The notes below the pieces were generated by a model that was given only the letters and a program-made list of their open reading frames with translations, was not told where the DNA came from and made no database searches. From positions 91,418 to 155,417 of the forward strand of contig NZ_QWDM01000013.1 in NCBI RefSeq assembly GCF_003996965.1: DNA of 64,000 bases. The letters run 5' to 3'. The translations under genes and the position numbers were made by a program. How positions within the stretch are numbered: position 1 is the first letter of the stretch; the number at the start of each line of letters is the position of its first letter. Origin of the DNA: Flavobacterium cupreum (lineage in GTDB: Bacteria; Bacteroidota; Bacteroidia; Flavobacteriales; Flavobacteriaceae). Below are positions 18,441 to 27,728 of the stretch, piece by piece.

Positions 18441-18632
18441 AAAAGGTTCAGAGTTACAAAGACGCAAAGGTGCAAAGAAAAAAGCTTTGTAACTTTATTT
18501 CATTGTAAAATTTCATCTTATATTTGAGAAAAACATTCCTTATTAATTTGCACGAAAAGTTGCGGGGACGCAAAGTTTTTCCTGAGTTTTCCTACTGTAA
18601 CTTTTTCGACTCCGCAACCTTTGCGAGATTAA
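18441..18632. repeat. dispersed GCAAAGG/ACGCAAAG-type intergenic repeats
   Basis: Two clusters (18443-18500 and 18545-18632) of units such as GACGCAAAGGTGCAAAG, GCTTTGTAACTTT, GGGGACGCAAAGTTTTTCC, TGTAACTTTTTCGACTCCGCAACCTTTGCGAGATT. Related units occur at 14895-14960 and 38731-38815. The second cluster lies inside an open frame extending upstream of the esterase start and explains that frame. Confidence 0.65.
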
Positions 18633-18643
18633 AAAACAGCCCT

Positions 18644-19557
18644 ATGAAAAAAATCCTTTTATTTTTTATCACACTTATAGTCAATAACATTCAGGCGCAG
18701 GACATTAAAACAGTAACCTATTTTCAGAATGATACCCTGAAACTCGATTTAGATTTGTATTTGCCTGAGCAGACAAGTAATGAAAAAATTCCGTTGATCC
18801 TTTTTGCTTTTGGCGGCGGATTCTCCGGCGGTGAACGCATAAGCGAAAAAGAATTCGGACTGTTTATGGCCAAAAATGGTTATGCCGTGGCGAGCATTTC
18901 GTACAGTTTATACATGAAAGGAAAAGATTTTGGCTGCAAAGGCACTTTGACCGAAAAGATAAAAGCGATTCAGATTGGCGTTAGCGACATGTGGCAGGCA
19001 ACTTCTTATCTGATTGAAAATGCCGGAAAATACAATCTGGATACTTCTAAAATCTTTATTTCCGGAATCAGCGCCGGTGCCGAAATTGGCTTTCAAGCGG
19101 TCTACTGGGATTACAAACTGATGAATTTATACAAAAGCAATCTGCCGGAAAATTTCCGATACAAAGGTTTTATCGGAGGTTCGGGCGCTATTATTGATAT
19201 TAATCTGATTACAAAAGAAAAGCGATACCAATGTTACTCGCCCACGGAAGCAATGACGCCACTGTTCCGTATGCTGCAGGTTCACATCGCTCCTGCCCCA
19301 CAAACGCTTCGGGCTGGCTGATTCTTTTTGGTTCTTATGCCGTTTACAATCATATGAAAGACCTGCATAAAGACATTGAACTGATTACTTTTTGCGGCGG
19401 CGGACATGAATTTTCCGGCTATCTTTTTCATCAGGGACAGCAATCTGTTTTGGATTTTGTGAATGATGTTCTGCAAGGCAAAAAATTCGAGTCACACATC
19501 ATTATTCCTTCAGAGAAAAAAATGGCGGGCTCCGGGAAATATTTGTTTTGTAAGTAA
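18644..19557 (+). pseudogene. secreted alpha/beta-hydrolase (carboxylesterase-like), frameshifted
   Basis: The start at 18644 gives a signal peptide (MKKILLFFITLIVNNIQAQ) and the esterase N-terminal half with the oxyanion region FAFGGGFSGGE and nucleophile motif GISAGAEIGF. After ITKEK the frame is lost: it continues as RYQCYSPTEAMTP to a stop at 19321. The +1-shifted frame from 19222 reads AIPMLLAHGSNDATVPYAAGSHRS and later GGGHEFSGYLF, supplying the acid and histidine. One A missing in the A-rich tract 19213-19222 explains this. The pieces are a single gene of about 304 residues, either inactivated or carrying a sequencing error. Confidence 0.8.
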
Positions 19558-19719
19558 AGAAAAATTAAAATCAGGAATAGAAAGCAGCCCTTTTAAGCAC
19601 TTTTAGAAACGAATAAATTCATGCTGTTGAATTATAAAATTACGAAATCATCCGTTTCTGATAAATATTCTTTTTAATTACGAATAACTTTAGGTAAATT
19701 TGCGCTTTATTTTAAGAAA

Positions 19720-20253
19720 GTGCAAAAACAAATCATAGTTCTCATTGGTGGCCCGGGAACGGGAAAATCTACTCTTATTAACGAATTGGTAGCTCGTGGC
19801 TATTGCTGTTATCCTGAAATTTCAAGACAAGTTACACTCGAGGCACAACAACGCGGCATCGATCAGTTGTTTTTGGAACAGCCTTTACTGTTTAGCGAAA
19901 TGCTGCTTCAGGGACGCATCAAACAATACGAGGACGCTCTTGAAGAACCGGACAATGTGGTTTTTATAGATCGCGGCATTCCTGATGTTGTAGCTTATAT
20001 GGATTATATTGGTGATGAATATCCGGCACATTTTACAAAAGCCTGTGAAGACATCAAATATTCTAAAATTTTTATTTTACCGCCCTGGGAAGAAATTTAT
20101 GAAAGCGACACGGAGCGTTATGAGAATTTTGAGCAGGCAGTCACGATTCAGAATCACCTTGTTGAAACGTATAAAAAATACGGTTACGACTTAATAGAAG
20201 TACCCAAAGATACCGTAGACAATAGAATTCTTTATATCTTAGATAAAATTTAG
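19720..20253 (+). CDS. P-loop ATPase/kinase-like protein (AAA_28 type)
   Basis: 177 residues starting with GTG at 19720. The Walker A motif IGGPGTGKSTLINEL is at residues 8-22, followed by ISRQVTLEAQQRGIDQ, a Walker-B-like FIDRGIPDVVAYMDY and the ERYENFEQA region seen in nucleotide-kinase-like proteins of the AAA_28 family. It probably phosphorylates or hydrolyses a nucleotide-linked substrate in the cytosol; the substrate is not evident. TAAATTTG at 19695-19702 is a candidate -7 box, which would leave a leader of only about 10 nt. It lies 66 nt before recQ. Confidence 0.82.
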   Translation: MQKQIIVLIGGPGTGKSTLINELVARGYCCYPEISRQVTLEAQQRGIDQLFLEQPLLFSEMLLQGRIKQYEDALEEPDNVVFIDRGIPDVVAYMDYIGDEYPAHFTKACEDIKYSKIFILPPWEEIYESDTERYENFEQAVTIQNHLVETYKKYGYDLIEVPKDTVDNRILYILDKI

Positions 20254-20318
20254 GCTTGTTTTAAAGTTGCAAAACTAGAAAACTGCTTTCTAAATTTTTT
20301 AACTTTAAAACAGGACCC

Positions 20319-22214
20319 ATGCCCGAAGCACAGGAAATTCTTTTAAAATACTGGAAACACGACAGTTTCAGACCACTTCAAAAAGAAATTATTGATTCGG
20401 TTCTGGAGGGTCACGATACTTTTGCTTTGCTGCCAACCGGCGGCGGGAAATCGATTTGTTTTCAGGTTCCGGCCATGATGCAGGAAGGAATCTGCCTGGT
20501 AGTCTCCCCTTTGATCGCACTGATGAAAGACCAGGTGGCGAATTTGCAGAAGAGGGAAATTAAAGCCATTGCACTTACAGGAGGAATTCACACCGAAGAA
20601 ATTATTGACCTCCTCGACAATTGCCAGTACGGAAATTATAAATTTTTATATCTGTCACCCGAAAGACTGCAATCAGACTGGATTCTGGAACGCATTAAAA
20701 ATTTACCCATCAATTTAATTGCCATTGATGAAGCACATTGTGTTTCGCAATGGGGACATGATTTTCGTCCCGCTTATCTGAAAATTTCCGAAATTAAAAA
20801 ATTCTTTCCTAAAATCCCCTTTCTGGCCCTGACCGCTACAGCCACTCCAAGGGTTATTGAAGACATCAAAAAAGAACTCGCACTAAAAGATACTAAATTT
20901 TTTCAACAGTCTTTTGCGAGAGAAAATATAGCGTACATGGTTTTTAATGTCGAAGACAAACTCTACCGTGTGGAGCAAATTCTGAAGAAAAACCCACAGC
21001 CTTCTATCATCTATGTCCGAAACAGAAAATCCTGCCTGAATATCTCGACACAATTACAGTCGTTAGGCTTTAGGGCAACATATTATCATGGCGGACTTTC
21101 TTCTAAGGAAAAAGACAAGAACATGCAATTGTGGATGTCGGAACAGGCGCAGGTTATAGTAGCCACCAATGCTTTCGGAATGGGAATTGACAAGGATAAT
21201 GTAAAAACAGTTATTCATACCCAGCTTCCTGAAAACATCGAAAATTACTATCAGGAATCCGGAAGAGCAGGACGAAATGGCGGAAAATCATTTGCCGTTC
21301 TACTAACCAGTTCCTCAGACATCAATCAAACAGAGCAGCAGTTTTTAAGTGTTTTGCCCGATAAAAAATTCCTGAATACCATTTATGTAAAGCTCTGCAA
21401 TTATTTTCAGATTGCTTACGGAGAAGGTCTTGACGATTCATTTTCTTTTAAACTGAATCATTTTTGCCAGAAATACGACTTCCCGACCTTAAAAACCTAT
21501 AATGCTTTACAGTTTTTAAATCAGCAGGGGATTATTACCATGTCCCGGGAATTCTCCGAAAATATTACCATGCAATTTTTAATCGAATCAAAAGAAGTAA
21601 TCCGCTACATGAGCCTGAATTCAGGTGATGAAGAAATTATTCTGGCAATAGTAAGAACGTATCCCGGAATTTATGAAATGAAAGTTCCTTTTAATCTTTC
21701 CTTAATTGCCAAAAAATCAAACCATACCGAAGAACAGGTGACCGCTGTTTTAGAAAAATTAAGAGAAAAAGAAATCATAGAATACAAATCCAAAAGCAAT
21801 GACGCTACTATATTATTTAATGAAGTTAGGGAAGACAATCTTACGATAAACAGAGTTTCTAAATATCTGGAAAGGCAAAATCAACTGAAAAAAGACCAGC
21901 TTTCCTCTGTTCTTCATTACATAAAAGAAGACCAAACCTGTAAAAACAGACTCATTCTGGATTATTTCGGGGAAAAAACAGAATCCAATTGCGGGGTCTG
22001 CTCCTACTGTATCACTAAAAAAGGTAAAATAACCGATGCGGATTCGATAGCCGATAAGATTCTTTCTTTATTAAAATCAGCCTCATTGACTTCAAGAGAA
22101 ATTCAGAGTCAGATAAAACTGGACACTAATGATGTTATTCTGGCCCTTCAGGAATTACTGGAAAACAATTATATCACCATCCAATCCAACAATACATACA
22201 CTTTAAAATCATAA
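20319..22214 (+). CDS. recQ: RecQ family ATP-dependent DNA helicase
   Basis: 631 residues. Walker A (LLPTGGGKSICFQVP), DEAH with the RecQ aromatic loop (DEAHCVSQWGHDFRPAY), motif VI (QESGRAGRNGG), and a zinc site (C-KNR then NCGVCSYC) are all present. The winged-helix follows. A typical HRDC domain is not evident at the C-terminus. It unwinds DNA 3'-5' in recombination and fork repair. The stop codon overlaps the fmt start (TAATG), so translation is coupled. Confidence 0.94.
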   Translation: MPEAQEILLKYWKHDSFRPLQKEIIDSVLEGHDTFALLPTGGGKSICFQVPAMMQEGICLVVSPLIALMKDQVANLQKREIKAIALTGGIHTEEIIDLLDNCQYGNYKFLYLSPERLQSDWILERIKNLPINLIAIDEAHCVSQWGHDFRPAYLKISEIKKFFPKIPFLALTATATPRVIEDIKKELALKDTKFFQQSFARENIAYMVFNVEDKLYRVEQILKKNPQPSIIYVRNRKSCLNISTQLQSLGFRATYYHGGLSSKEKDKNMQLWMSEQAQVIVATNAFGMGIDKDNVKTVIHTQLPENIENYYQESGRAGRNGGKSFAVLLTSSSDINQTEQQFLSVLPDKKFLNTIYVKLCNYFQIAYGEGLDDSFSFKLNHFCQKYDFPTLKTYNALQFLNQQGIITMSREFSENITMQFLIESKEVIRYMSLNSGDEEIILAIVRTYPGIYEMKVPFNLSLIAKKSNHTEEQVTAVLEKLREKEIIEYKSKSNDATILFNEVREDNLTINRVSKYLERQNQLKKDQLSSVLHYIKEDQTCKNRLILDYFGEKTESNCGVCSYCITKKGKITDADSIADKILSLLKSASLTSREIQSQIKLDTNDVILALQELLENNYITIQSNNTYTLKS

Positions 22215-23161
22215 TGGAAAAATTAAGAATTATATTTATGGGAACTCCCGAATTTGCCGTTGGCATACTGGATACCATTATCAAAAACAATTACGATGTT
22301 GTGGGCGTTATCACAGCAGCAGATAAACCTGCAGGACGCGGGCAAAAAATAAAATATTCAGCTGTAAAAGAGTATGCGTTGGTCAACAACCTGACTTTAT
22401 TGCAACCCACAAATCTTAAAGATGAAAGTTTCCTGGAGGAACTTAAAGCATTAAATGCCAATTTACAAATTGTGGTTGCCTTCAGAATGCTGCCAAAAGT
22501 AGTATGGGAAATGCCGGCTTTGGGCACCTTCAATCTTCATGCTTCTTTATTACCCAATTATCGTGGTGCGGCACCCATTAACTGGGCTATCATTAATGGC
22601 GAAACTAAAACCGGTGTGACTACTTTTTTCATAGATGATAAAATAGACACCGGAGCGATGATCCTAAATTCGGAGATTGCCATTGAACCAGCAGAAAACG
22701 CCGGACAATTGCATGACCGATTGATGCATTTAGGAAGTCAGACCGTAATTGATACTTTGCAGGTTATTGAAAAAGGAAATGTGGTTACAACAATTCAGGA
22801 AGAAGATGCCGAAATAAAAACAGCATATAAACTCAATAAGGAAAACTGCAAAATTGACTGGACAAAATCCGGAGCGGAAATAAACAATCTCATCCGCGGA
22901 TTAAGTCCATACCCGGCTTCTTGGTGTTTTCTAAAAGACAAAAACGAAGAATTAAGCATTAAAATATATGAGGCAAAACTGACTGAAGAAGCCCATTCTT
23001 ATGAAACCGGAAGCCTGATCAGCAGTAAAAAGGAAATCAAAATTGCAATAGCAAATGGCTTTGTTCAGCTTTTGAGTTTACAATTACCCGGAAAAAAGAG
23101 AATGCAGGTTGCAGAATTGCTAAACGGCATTACTTTTTCGGAAACAGCGAAGGTCTATTAA
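22214..23161 (+). CDS. fmt: methionyl-tRNA formyltransferase
   Basis: 315 residues. The formyltransferase domain (about 1-205) has IIFMGTPEFAVGIL at the N-terminus and the catalytic Asn-His-Asp set: NLHASLLPNYRGAAPINWAI and FIDDKIDTGAMI. The C-terminal OB-like domain binds tRNA. It formylates initiator Met-tRNA with 10-formyl-THF. It overlaps recQ by one nucleotide (TAATG). The length is normal. Confidence 0.95.
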   Translation: MEKLRIIFMGTPEFAVGILDTIIKNNYDVVGVITAADKPAGRGQKIKYSAVKEYALVNNLTLLQPTNLKDESFLEELKALNANLQIVVAFRMLPKVVWEMPALGTFNLHASLLPNYRGAAPINWAIINGETKTGVTTFFIDDKIDTGAMILNSEIAIEPAENAGQLHDRLMHLGSQTVIDTLQVIEKGNVVTTIQEEDAEIKTAYKLNKENCKIDWTKSGAEINNLIRGLSPYPASWCFLKDKNEELSIKIYEAKLTEEAHSYETGSLISSKKEIKIAIANGFVQLLSLQLPGKKRMQVAELLNGITFSETAKVY

Positions 23162-23266
23162 GGTCAATAAAACGGGGGTTTTTACCTGTTTTTACTTATA
23201 AATATCACGCTTTATGAACAAAAAAAGCAAGTTATTAACAATTTTTACTAAATTTAAAGAAAACAC

Positions 23267-23296
23267 TTGCAAGGAACGGATTTCCTACTAAATTTG
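23267..23296 (+). promoter_or_regulatory. Bacteroidota-type promoter for the HU gene
   Basis: TTG at 23267-23269, 19-nt spacer, TAAATTTG at 23289-23296, matching TTG-N19-TAnnTTTG. Initiation near 23302 leaves about 40 nt of leader. Confidence 0.7.
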
Positions 23297-23342
23297 TGTA
23301 TTAACAATTTTTTTTTTAACCAACAATTAATAACTAATAATT

Positions 23343-23615
23343 ATGAACAAATCAGAATTAATCGATGCTATCGCTGCTGATGCAGGAATCACAAAAGCTG
23401 CGGCTAAATTAGCTTTAGAGTCTTTTTTAGGTAATGTAGGGACAACTTTGAAAAAAGGAGGAAGAATTTCATTAGTAGGTTTCGGATCTTGGTCAGTATC
23501 TGCTAGAGCTGCAAGAGATGGTAGAAATCCACAAACTGGAAAAACTATAAAAATCGCTGCTAAAAATGTAGTGAAATTTAAAGCTGGCGCTGAATTAGAA
23601 GGTGCAGTGAACTAA
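23343..23615 (+). CDS. HU family DNA-binding protein
   Basis: 90 residues with the full HU/IHF fold: the N-terminal helices (NKSELIDAIAADAGITKAAAKLALESFL), GRISLVGFGSWSVSARAARDGRNPQTGKTIKI and the C-terminal helix. It is a nucleoid-associated dimer that bends DNA. A textbook promoter and terminator bracket it, so it is a strongly expressed monocistron. HU and IHF cannot be separated from one subunit. Confidence 0.95.
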   Translation: MNKSELIDAIAADAGITKAAAKLALESFLGNVGTTLKKGGRISLVGFGSWSVSARAARDGRNPQTGKTIKIAAKNVVKFKAGAELEGAVN

Positions 23616-23646
23616 GTAAGAAAGTTCTCTAAACTTATAATATAAT

Positions 23647-23673
23647 TAAAACCCTCCTCATGGAGGGTTTTTT
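23647..23673 (+). terminator. HU gene terminator
   Basis: AAAACCCTCC/GGAGGGTTTT stem around a TCAT loop, followed by a T run. Confidence 0.88.
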
Positions 23674-23743
23674 TGTGCGGTTTAACGATTTTATTTGGGT
23701 TTTTAAAAATTTTATGATTAAATTTAATAAAAATTGTAGCCGT

Positions 23744-24304
23744 ATGATTTCAGAAAAATTAAAAAAAGGACACCTGCTTATTGCCGAGCCTTCAATAATT
23801 GGAGATTTATCTTTTAACAGATCGGTAATTTTATTAGCAGACCATAACAAAGAAGGATCAATAGGATTTATCATAAACAAGCCATTAAAGTATACTATTA
23901 ATGACTTAATTCCGGAAATTGATGCCAGCTTTAAGATATATAACGGAGGCCCTGTAGAACAGGACAATCTTTATTTCATTCACAATATCCCGGAATTAAT
24001 CCCGAATAGTGTCGAGATTTCTAACGGAATTTATTGGGGAGGTGATTTCGAATCAACCAAAGACCTTATTAACGACGGATCTATTAACAAAAATAATATT
24101 CGTTTTTTCTTAGGATATACGGGTTGGGATGAAAATCAGCTTGAAAGTGAAATGCAGGGAAACTCCTGGATCATTGCCGATAATAATTACAAAAACAAAA
24201 TTATCGGAAAATCCACCACTCATTTTTGGAAAGAACAAATAATTGAGCTGGGCGGAGATTATCTTATTTGGTCAAATGCACCTGAGAATCCATATCTGAA
24301 TTAA
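23744..24304 (+). CDS. YqgE/AlgH family protein
   Basis: The start at MISEKLKKGHLLIAEP (23744) gives 186 residues, the family norm; the frame is open to 23660 but there it overlaps the HU terminator. Motifs are GHLLIAEPSIIGDLSFNRSVILL, GSIGFIINKPL, YNGGPVEQDNLYFIH and FLGYTGWDENQLESEM. The family is widespread and implicated in transcription regulation, but its biochemical role is unsettled. Its TAA shares TTAA with the stop of the opposing aminotransferase gene (24301-24304). Confidence 0.9.
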   Translation: MISEKLKKGHLLIAEPSIIGDLSFNRSVILLADHNKEGSIGFIINKPLKYTINDLIPEIDASFKIYNGGPVEQDNLYFIHNIPELIPNSVEISNGIYWGGDFESTKDLINDGSINKNNIRFFLGYTGWDENQLESEMQGNSWIIADNNYKNKIIGKSTTHFWKEQIIELGGDYLIWSNAPENPYLN

Positions 24305-25140
24305 TTTTCAGATATAGATTCATTCAGTTTCTGTACTAATAAATGAGCCAGACTGTTTGTAAACTCTTTTTTTCGATATTTGCTTATCGGTTGTATCCCT
24401 GTGATTACATTTGTCAGAAATAATTCGTCTGCTTTTTGAAGATCAAAAGGCGAAATTATTTCTTCAGTCACTTCTATGCCTTCTATTTTCTTAGCAAGTG
24501 CCAAAACCTGCTTACGCATAACCCCGTTCAGACAACCTTCTGAAATTGGAGGGGTAATTAATTTTTTGCCCATCACCATAAATAGATTCCCCTGTAAAAC
24601 CTCAACAACATTTTTAGTATCATTAACTAAAATACAATTGTCCAGACCATTTTCGTGCGCAAAAATGCTTCCGGTAACATTAATCAGTTTATTAGTCGTT
24701 TTAATGGACGATAATAGTTGTTTGGTCACATAGAAATCTTTGTACAAATCGACTTCATAATGAGCTGTATTTAAGACGTATGACGTATTCTCAAGTCCGG
24801 TTGTGTGAATTAAAAAGGAAACCTCATTTGTTTTCGGCAAATATAATCCACCATCATTTCTAAAAACGGTGATTCTTGCTCTTGCCGAGGCCGACAATCC
24901 ATTTTCGGCAACCACTTTTAAAACCTGTTCTTCAAAGTATTCCATGGTAAAATTCATTGGAATTTCCATTCGGACCACACGCATGGAAGCCATTAGCCTA
25001 AAATAGTGATCTTCAAGAAACAATATTTTGCTGTTGATTATTTTTAGCGTTTCAAAAACACCATCTCCATACAAAAAAGCACGATTCTGAGTTAATATAT
25101 TCTCTTCCTGCCCTACTATGTTTCCGTTAAAATTGATCAT
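24301..25140 (-). CDS. aminotransferase class IV (PabC/IlvE-like)
   Basis: 279 residues of the fold-type IV PLP family: QNRAFLYGDGVFETLKI at the N-terminus, SSIKTTNKLI with the candidate PLP lysine, LQGNLFMVMGKKLITPPIS and ISPFDLQKADELFLTNVITGIQPI. Members include branched-chain aminotransferase and 4-amino-4-deoxychorismate lyase. Length and the SIKTTN motif favour PabC or a D-amino-acid-like member over IlvE, but this is not decided by sequence reading. It is convergent with yqgE with a shared stop tetranucleotide. Confidence 0.86.
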   Translation of the reverse strand: MINFNGNIVGQEENILTQNRAFLYGDGVFETLKIINSKILFLEDHYFRLMASMRVVRMEIPMNFTMEYFEEQVLKVVAENGLSASARARITVFRNDGGLYLPKTNEVSFLIHTTGLENTSYVLNTAHYEVDLYKDFYVTKQLLSSIKTTNKLINVTGSIFAHENGLDNCILVNDTKNVVEVLQGNLFMVMGKKLITPPISEGCLNGVMRKQVLALAKKIEGIEVTEEIISPFDLQKADELFLTNVITGIQPISKYRKKEFTNSLAHLLVQKLNESISEN

Positions 25141-25194
25141 AAAAAAACCCTGAATTTTGTTCAGGGCAAATATAAGGCATAAAATAGACTTTTA

Positions 25195-25587
25195 CTAAAC
25201 AGATCCTATAAGATGTTTCAGGTCTGAGATCTGATTCTCCCACAATTGTTTAGCTTCGCCAACTTCTTCTTTTTCAGCAAAATCGACAACCATTAATGAC
25301 ACATCTTTAGTCAGTTCATCGACTAAAATATGAAGTTCAAAAAAGTATTCCGTATCCTTACTGCTTTCATCCACCCATTTAAACTTCACTTTTTCACCGG
25401 TTTTTTTAGAAGCCAGACGCGCTTTTTCCTGCGAGTCATTCCAAATAAAAGTGAAAAATTCCCCTCTTGAGTTTACATTATCAGCGAACCATTCTGATAA
25501 ACCCGACGGAGTTGAAATATATTGATATAATAATTGAGGCGATGAATTTATGGGAAACTCGATTTCGTAACGTATTTTTGGATCCAT
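25195..25587 (-). CDS. START-like (SRPBCC/AHSA1-type) domain protein
   Basis: 130 residues with the helix-grip layout: EIEFPINSSPQLLYQYISTPSGLSEWFADNVN at the N-terminus, FTFIWNDSQEKARLA, VKFKWVDESSKDTEYFFEL and a C-terminal helix (WENQISDLKHLIG). The fold forms a hydrophobic ligand-binding cavity. It lies 54 nt upstream of the aminotransferase gene on the same strand, so the two may be cotranscribed. Ligand unknown. Confidence 0.85.
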   Translation of the reverse strand: MDPKIRYEIEFPINSSPQLLYQYISTPSGLSEWFADNVNSRGEFFTFIWNDSQEKARLASKKTGEKVKFKWVDESSKDTEYFFELHILVDELTKDVSLMVVDFAEKEEVGEAKQLWENQISDLKHLIGSV

Positions 25588-25674
25588 GTGCTACTTTTAA
25601 TTTTTTCGAAATATAAGAATATATGTCCGAAAACAATGCGTTTTTAAAAATATTTTTTTTTCTTCGATTTATGC

Positions 25675-25704
25675 TTGTTCGCTTTAATATAATTTTTATA
25701 TTTG
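25675..25704 (+). promoter_or_regulatory. Bacteroidota-type promoter for tRNA(CAT)
   Basis: TTG at 25675-25677, 19-nt spacer, TATATTTG at 25697-25704. Initiation near 25711 gives a 5' leader of about 31 nt before the tRNA. Confidence 0.75.
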
Positions 25705-25741
25705 CACCCGCAATGAGGAACTCATTCCTGATAGCAGTCTT

Positions 25742-25815
25742 GGCGAGGTAGCTCAGTTGGTTAGAGCGCAGGATTCATAACCCTGAGGTCACGGGTTCAA
25801 CTCCCGTCCTCGCTA
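25742..25815 (+). tRNA. tRNA-Met (anticodon CAT), elongator-type
   Basis: The cloverleaf can be drawn fully: acceptor GGCGAGG with CCTCGCT (first pair G-U), D-arm GCTC-AGTTGGTTA-GAGC, anticodon arm CAGGATTCATAACCCTG with CAT at 25776-25778, and T-arm ACGGGTTCAACTCCCGT, then discriminator A. CCA is not encoded. The lack of an initiator-type 1-72 mismatch with a CAT anticodon leaves elongator Met or a lysidine-modified Ile2; the resemblance to elongator Met in the D-arm and stem favours Met. Confidence 0.93.
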
Positions 25816-25839
25816 CAAACAGGAAATTATTCAAAACGA

Positions 25840-25870
25840 GCGGATTAGTATAAACTGATCCGCTTTTTTT
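25840..25870 (+). terminator. tRNA transcript terminator
   Basis: GCGGAT...ATCCGC stem (25840-25845 with 25858-25863, extended inward with one wobble) followed by seven T. The remaining gap to 26116 holds no other feature I can support. Confidence 0.85.
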
Positions 25871-26116
25871 ATGCCTTTTCGTTTCCCGGACTTCTCAAAA
25901 TCAGGTGTTTTTACGGGGTGATTTGCCGATATAAAGTTGTTTTTTCATGTCCATAAGGAAAACAGTAAAATAATTCTGTTCCGTTTGAAAAAATCACACG
26001 GTGACAATTTCAAAATAAATATCGACAGTTATTCCAAATTTTCGGGAAATCTATTTTATATAAATTAATTATAATACAATAACTTTGTAATCTCATTAAA
26101 GTAATTTACAAACAAT

Positions 26117-26374
26117 ATGGATATAGTCAAATTTAAAATCACATCAAAAACGATAAAAGTAGAAGTACGCAATTCGAATAATTATGTTTTTAATTTCAAT
26201 ACCGCTTTGGAGATTGAAAAAGAAGACAGAGATGTTTTATTAAGACTATACAATGCATTGGATATGCTTTTTAAGAAAGAAACTCCGGCCGAAACAAAAA
26301 ACTACATTTCGCCCAACCAAACCAATATACTGGATCAGATCTCAGCTGTTGATAATTTAGAACCGGAAAAATAA
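26117..26374 (+). CDS. hypothetical protein, 85 aa
   Basis: A small acidic soluble protein, not recognised. The N-terminal half looks like beta strands (DIVKFKITSKTIKVEV, NNYVFNFNTALEIEKE), followed by one helix (RDVLLRLYNALDMLFKK) and a flexible tail. No Cys or catalytic motif, no signal peptide. It sits alone between the tRNA and the corA-like gene. The coding call rests on codon-like composition and start context only. Confidence 0.6.
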   Translation: MDIVKFKITSKTIKVEVRNSNNYVFNFNTALEIEKEDRDVLLRLYNALDMLFKKETPAETKNYISPNQTNILDQISAVDNLEPEK

Positions 26375-26554
26375 ACACGTTATCGGTCATAGTTTACAGA
26401 CCAACCTCTTTTTATAGTTTACAGATTTGATCAGACATCTCACATAACTTGTTTTACAACCTGCCAAAAATTTATTGTACATTAGTAAATCAGCTAAGTA
26501 TGGAGACTGCATTAACAAAGATTTATCTATAAGCCTTACTTTAAAGCGAAAACT

Positions 26555-27508
26555 ATGATCGAGATTTTATTAAAAAACAAACAAATAGTCAAAGCACAAA
26601 CTATTGAAGAGCTTTCCATCTTAAATCTGGATTTCCATGTCATGCAATTTATTGACTATAGGGATTCTGAAATAAACTGGCTCAAAGAAAATCTGAATCT
26701 TGATTTTTCTATCATGAAGAATTATGAAGATTTTGAAATTAGTTCGCATTTTCTGGAAAATGCAAAACAGGTCTCCTTTCACTTTTCGATTCCCTATTAT
26801 GACACAGCAAACAAAATTATCGAAGAACCGCTGTTTATCATCATAACACAAGCGGGTTTGTTTTTGTTCTGCAGCTCGCGACTGGATAATTTTCTCAATA
26901 AAATTTATTCCGACAGATTCAGTGCCTTAAAGGAAAGAGAAGACACAAAAGCGGTCTTAAAGTTTCAATTCGAATTTATTTCCGACTATTTTGCTGATAT
27001 AACCGAAAATCTGAGCAGGAGAATAAAAACGCTTACCAATGCCATTCTAATTGAAAAAAACTTTTCTAAAAGAGAAATGGACACCATTACGGAATACAAT
27101 TTCGGAAACTCCCTTATAAAAGAATCCCTTATTGAAACCACCAGAGTTTTTCGATTATACATGAAAAGCAACTGGGAACAACAAATGGACCTGAAAGAAA
27201 ATATAAAATCGGAATTAAATGATCTTGTTGCCATTTCTGATTACATCCAATTCAATTTTGACCGTCTTGACGATTTAAAAGAGAATATCTCCAACAAAAT
27301 TGATCTGGAGCAGAACCATATTTTTAAGATGCTTACGGTTGTTACCGTTTGTATTTCCCTTCCGACTCTTATTGCGGGAGTGTACGGAATGAACTTCGAA
27401 CAAATGCCTGAATTGAAAACGGCCTATGGGTATCCTCTTATATTACTTGCCATGCTGCTGTCTGCCATCTTACCGTTTATATATTTCAAGCGAAAAAAAT
27501 GGTTATAA
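26555..27508 (+). CDS. CorA-like divalent cation transporter
   Basis: 317 residues with a long soluble helical N-terminal domain and two C-terminal membrane helices. The signature GMN motif is in LIAGVYGMNFEQMPEL near residue 276-291, right after TM1 (TVVTVCISLPTLIAGVYGMN), and the protein ends with a basic tail (YFKRKKWL) after TM2, as in CorA. These pentamers transport Mg2+, Co2+ or Ni2+ through the inner membrane; some relatives export Zn2+ (ZntB). The ion is not determined by sequence alone. Confidence 0.9.
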   Translation: MIEILLKNKQIVKAQTIEELSILNLDFHVMQFIDYRDSEINWLKENLNLDFSIMKNYEDFEISSHFLENAKQVSFHFSIPYYDTANKIIEEPLFIIITQAGLFLFCSSRLDNFLNKIYSDRFSALKEREDTKAVLKFQFEFISDYFADITENLSRRIKTLTNAILIEKNFSKREMDTITEYNFGNSLIKESLIETTRVFRLYMKSNWEQQMDLKENIKSELNDLVAISDYIQFNFDRLDDLKENISNKIDLEQNHIFKMLTVVTVCISLPTLIAGVYGMNFEQMPELKTAYGYPLILLAMLLSAILPFIYFKRKKWL

Positions 27509-27728
27509 AAATCTTTCGATTACCCTAAAAAAGCAGTGAAGACCATCTGCCAGACAAATACATCTGATTTCGAAAATTCGGGGGAATTTGCGCAAAATTA
27601 AATTTCGGGAATATTTAGTCTAAAAATTATTAATTTAGCTTAGCGATCAAAATCAATTTAACGCATTCCAACATATTCTCATTTTTGTTTCGCCTGAATT
27701 TAATTTTTAAAAAATAAAAAGCTGAAAA

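Noticed and set aside
18524..18643. N-terminal extension of the esterase frame
   Set aside because: The extension translates CGCAAAG-type repeat DNA; the signal peptide at 18644 marks the true start.
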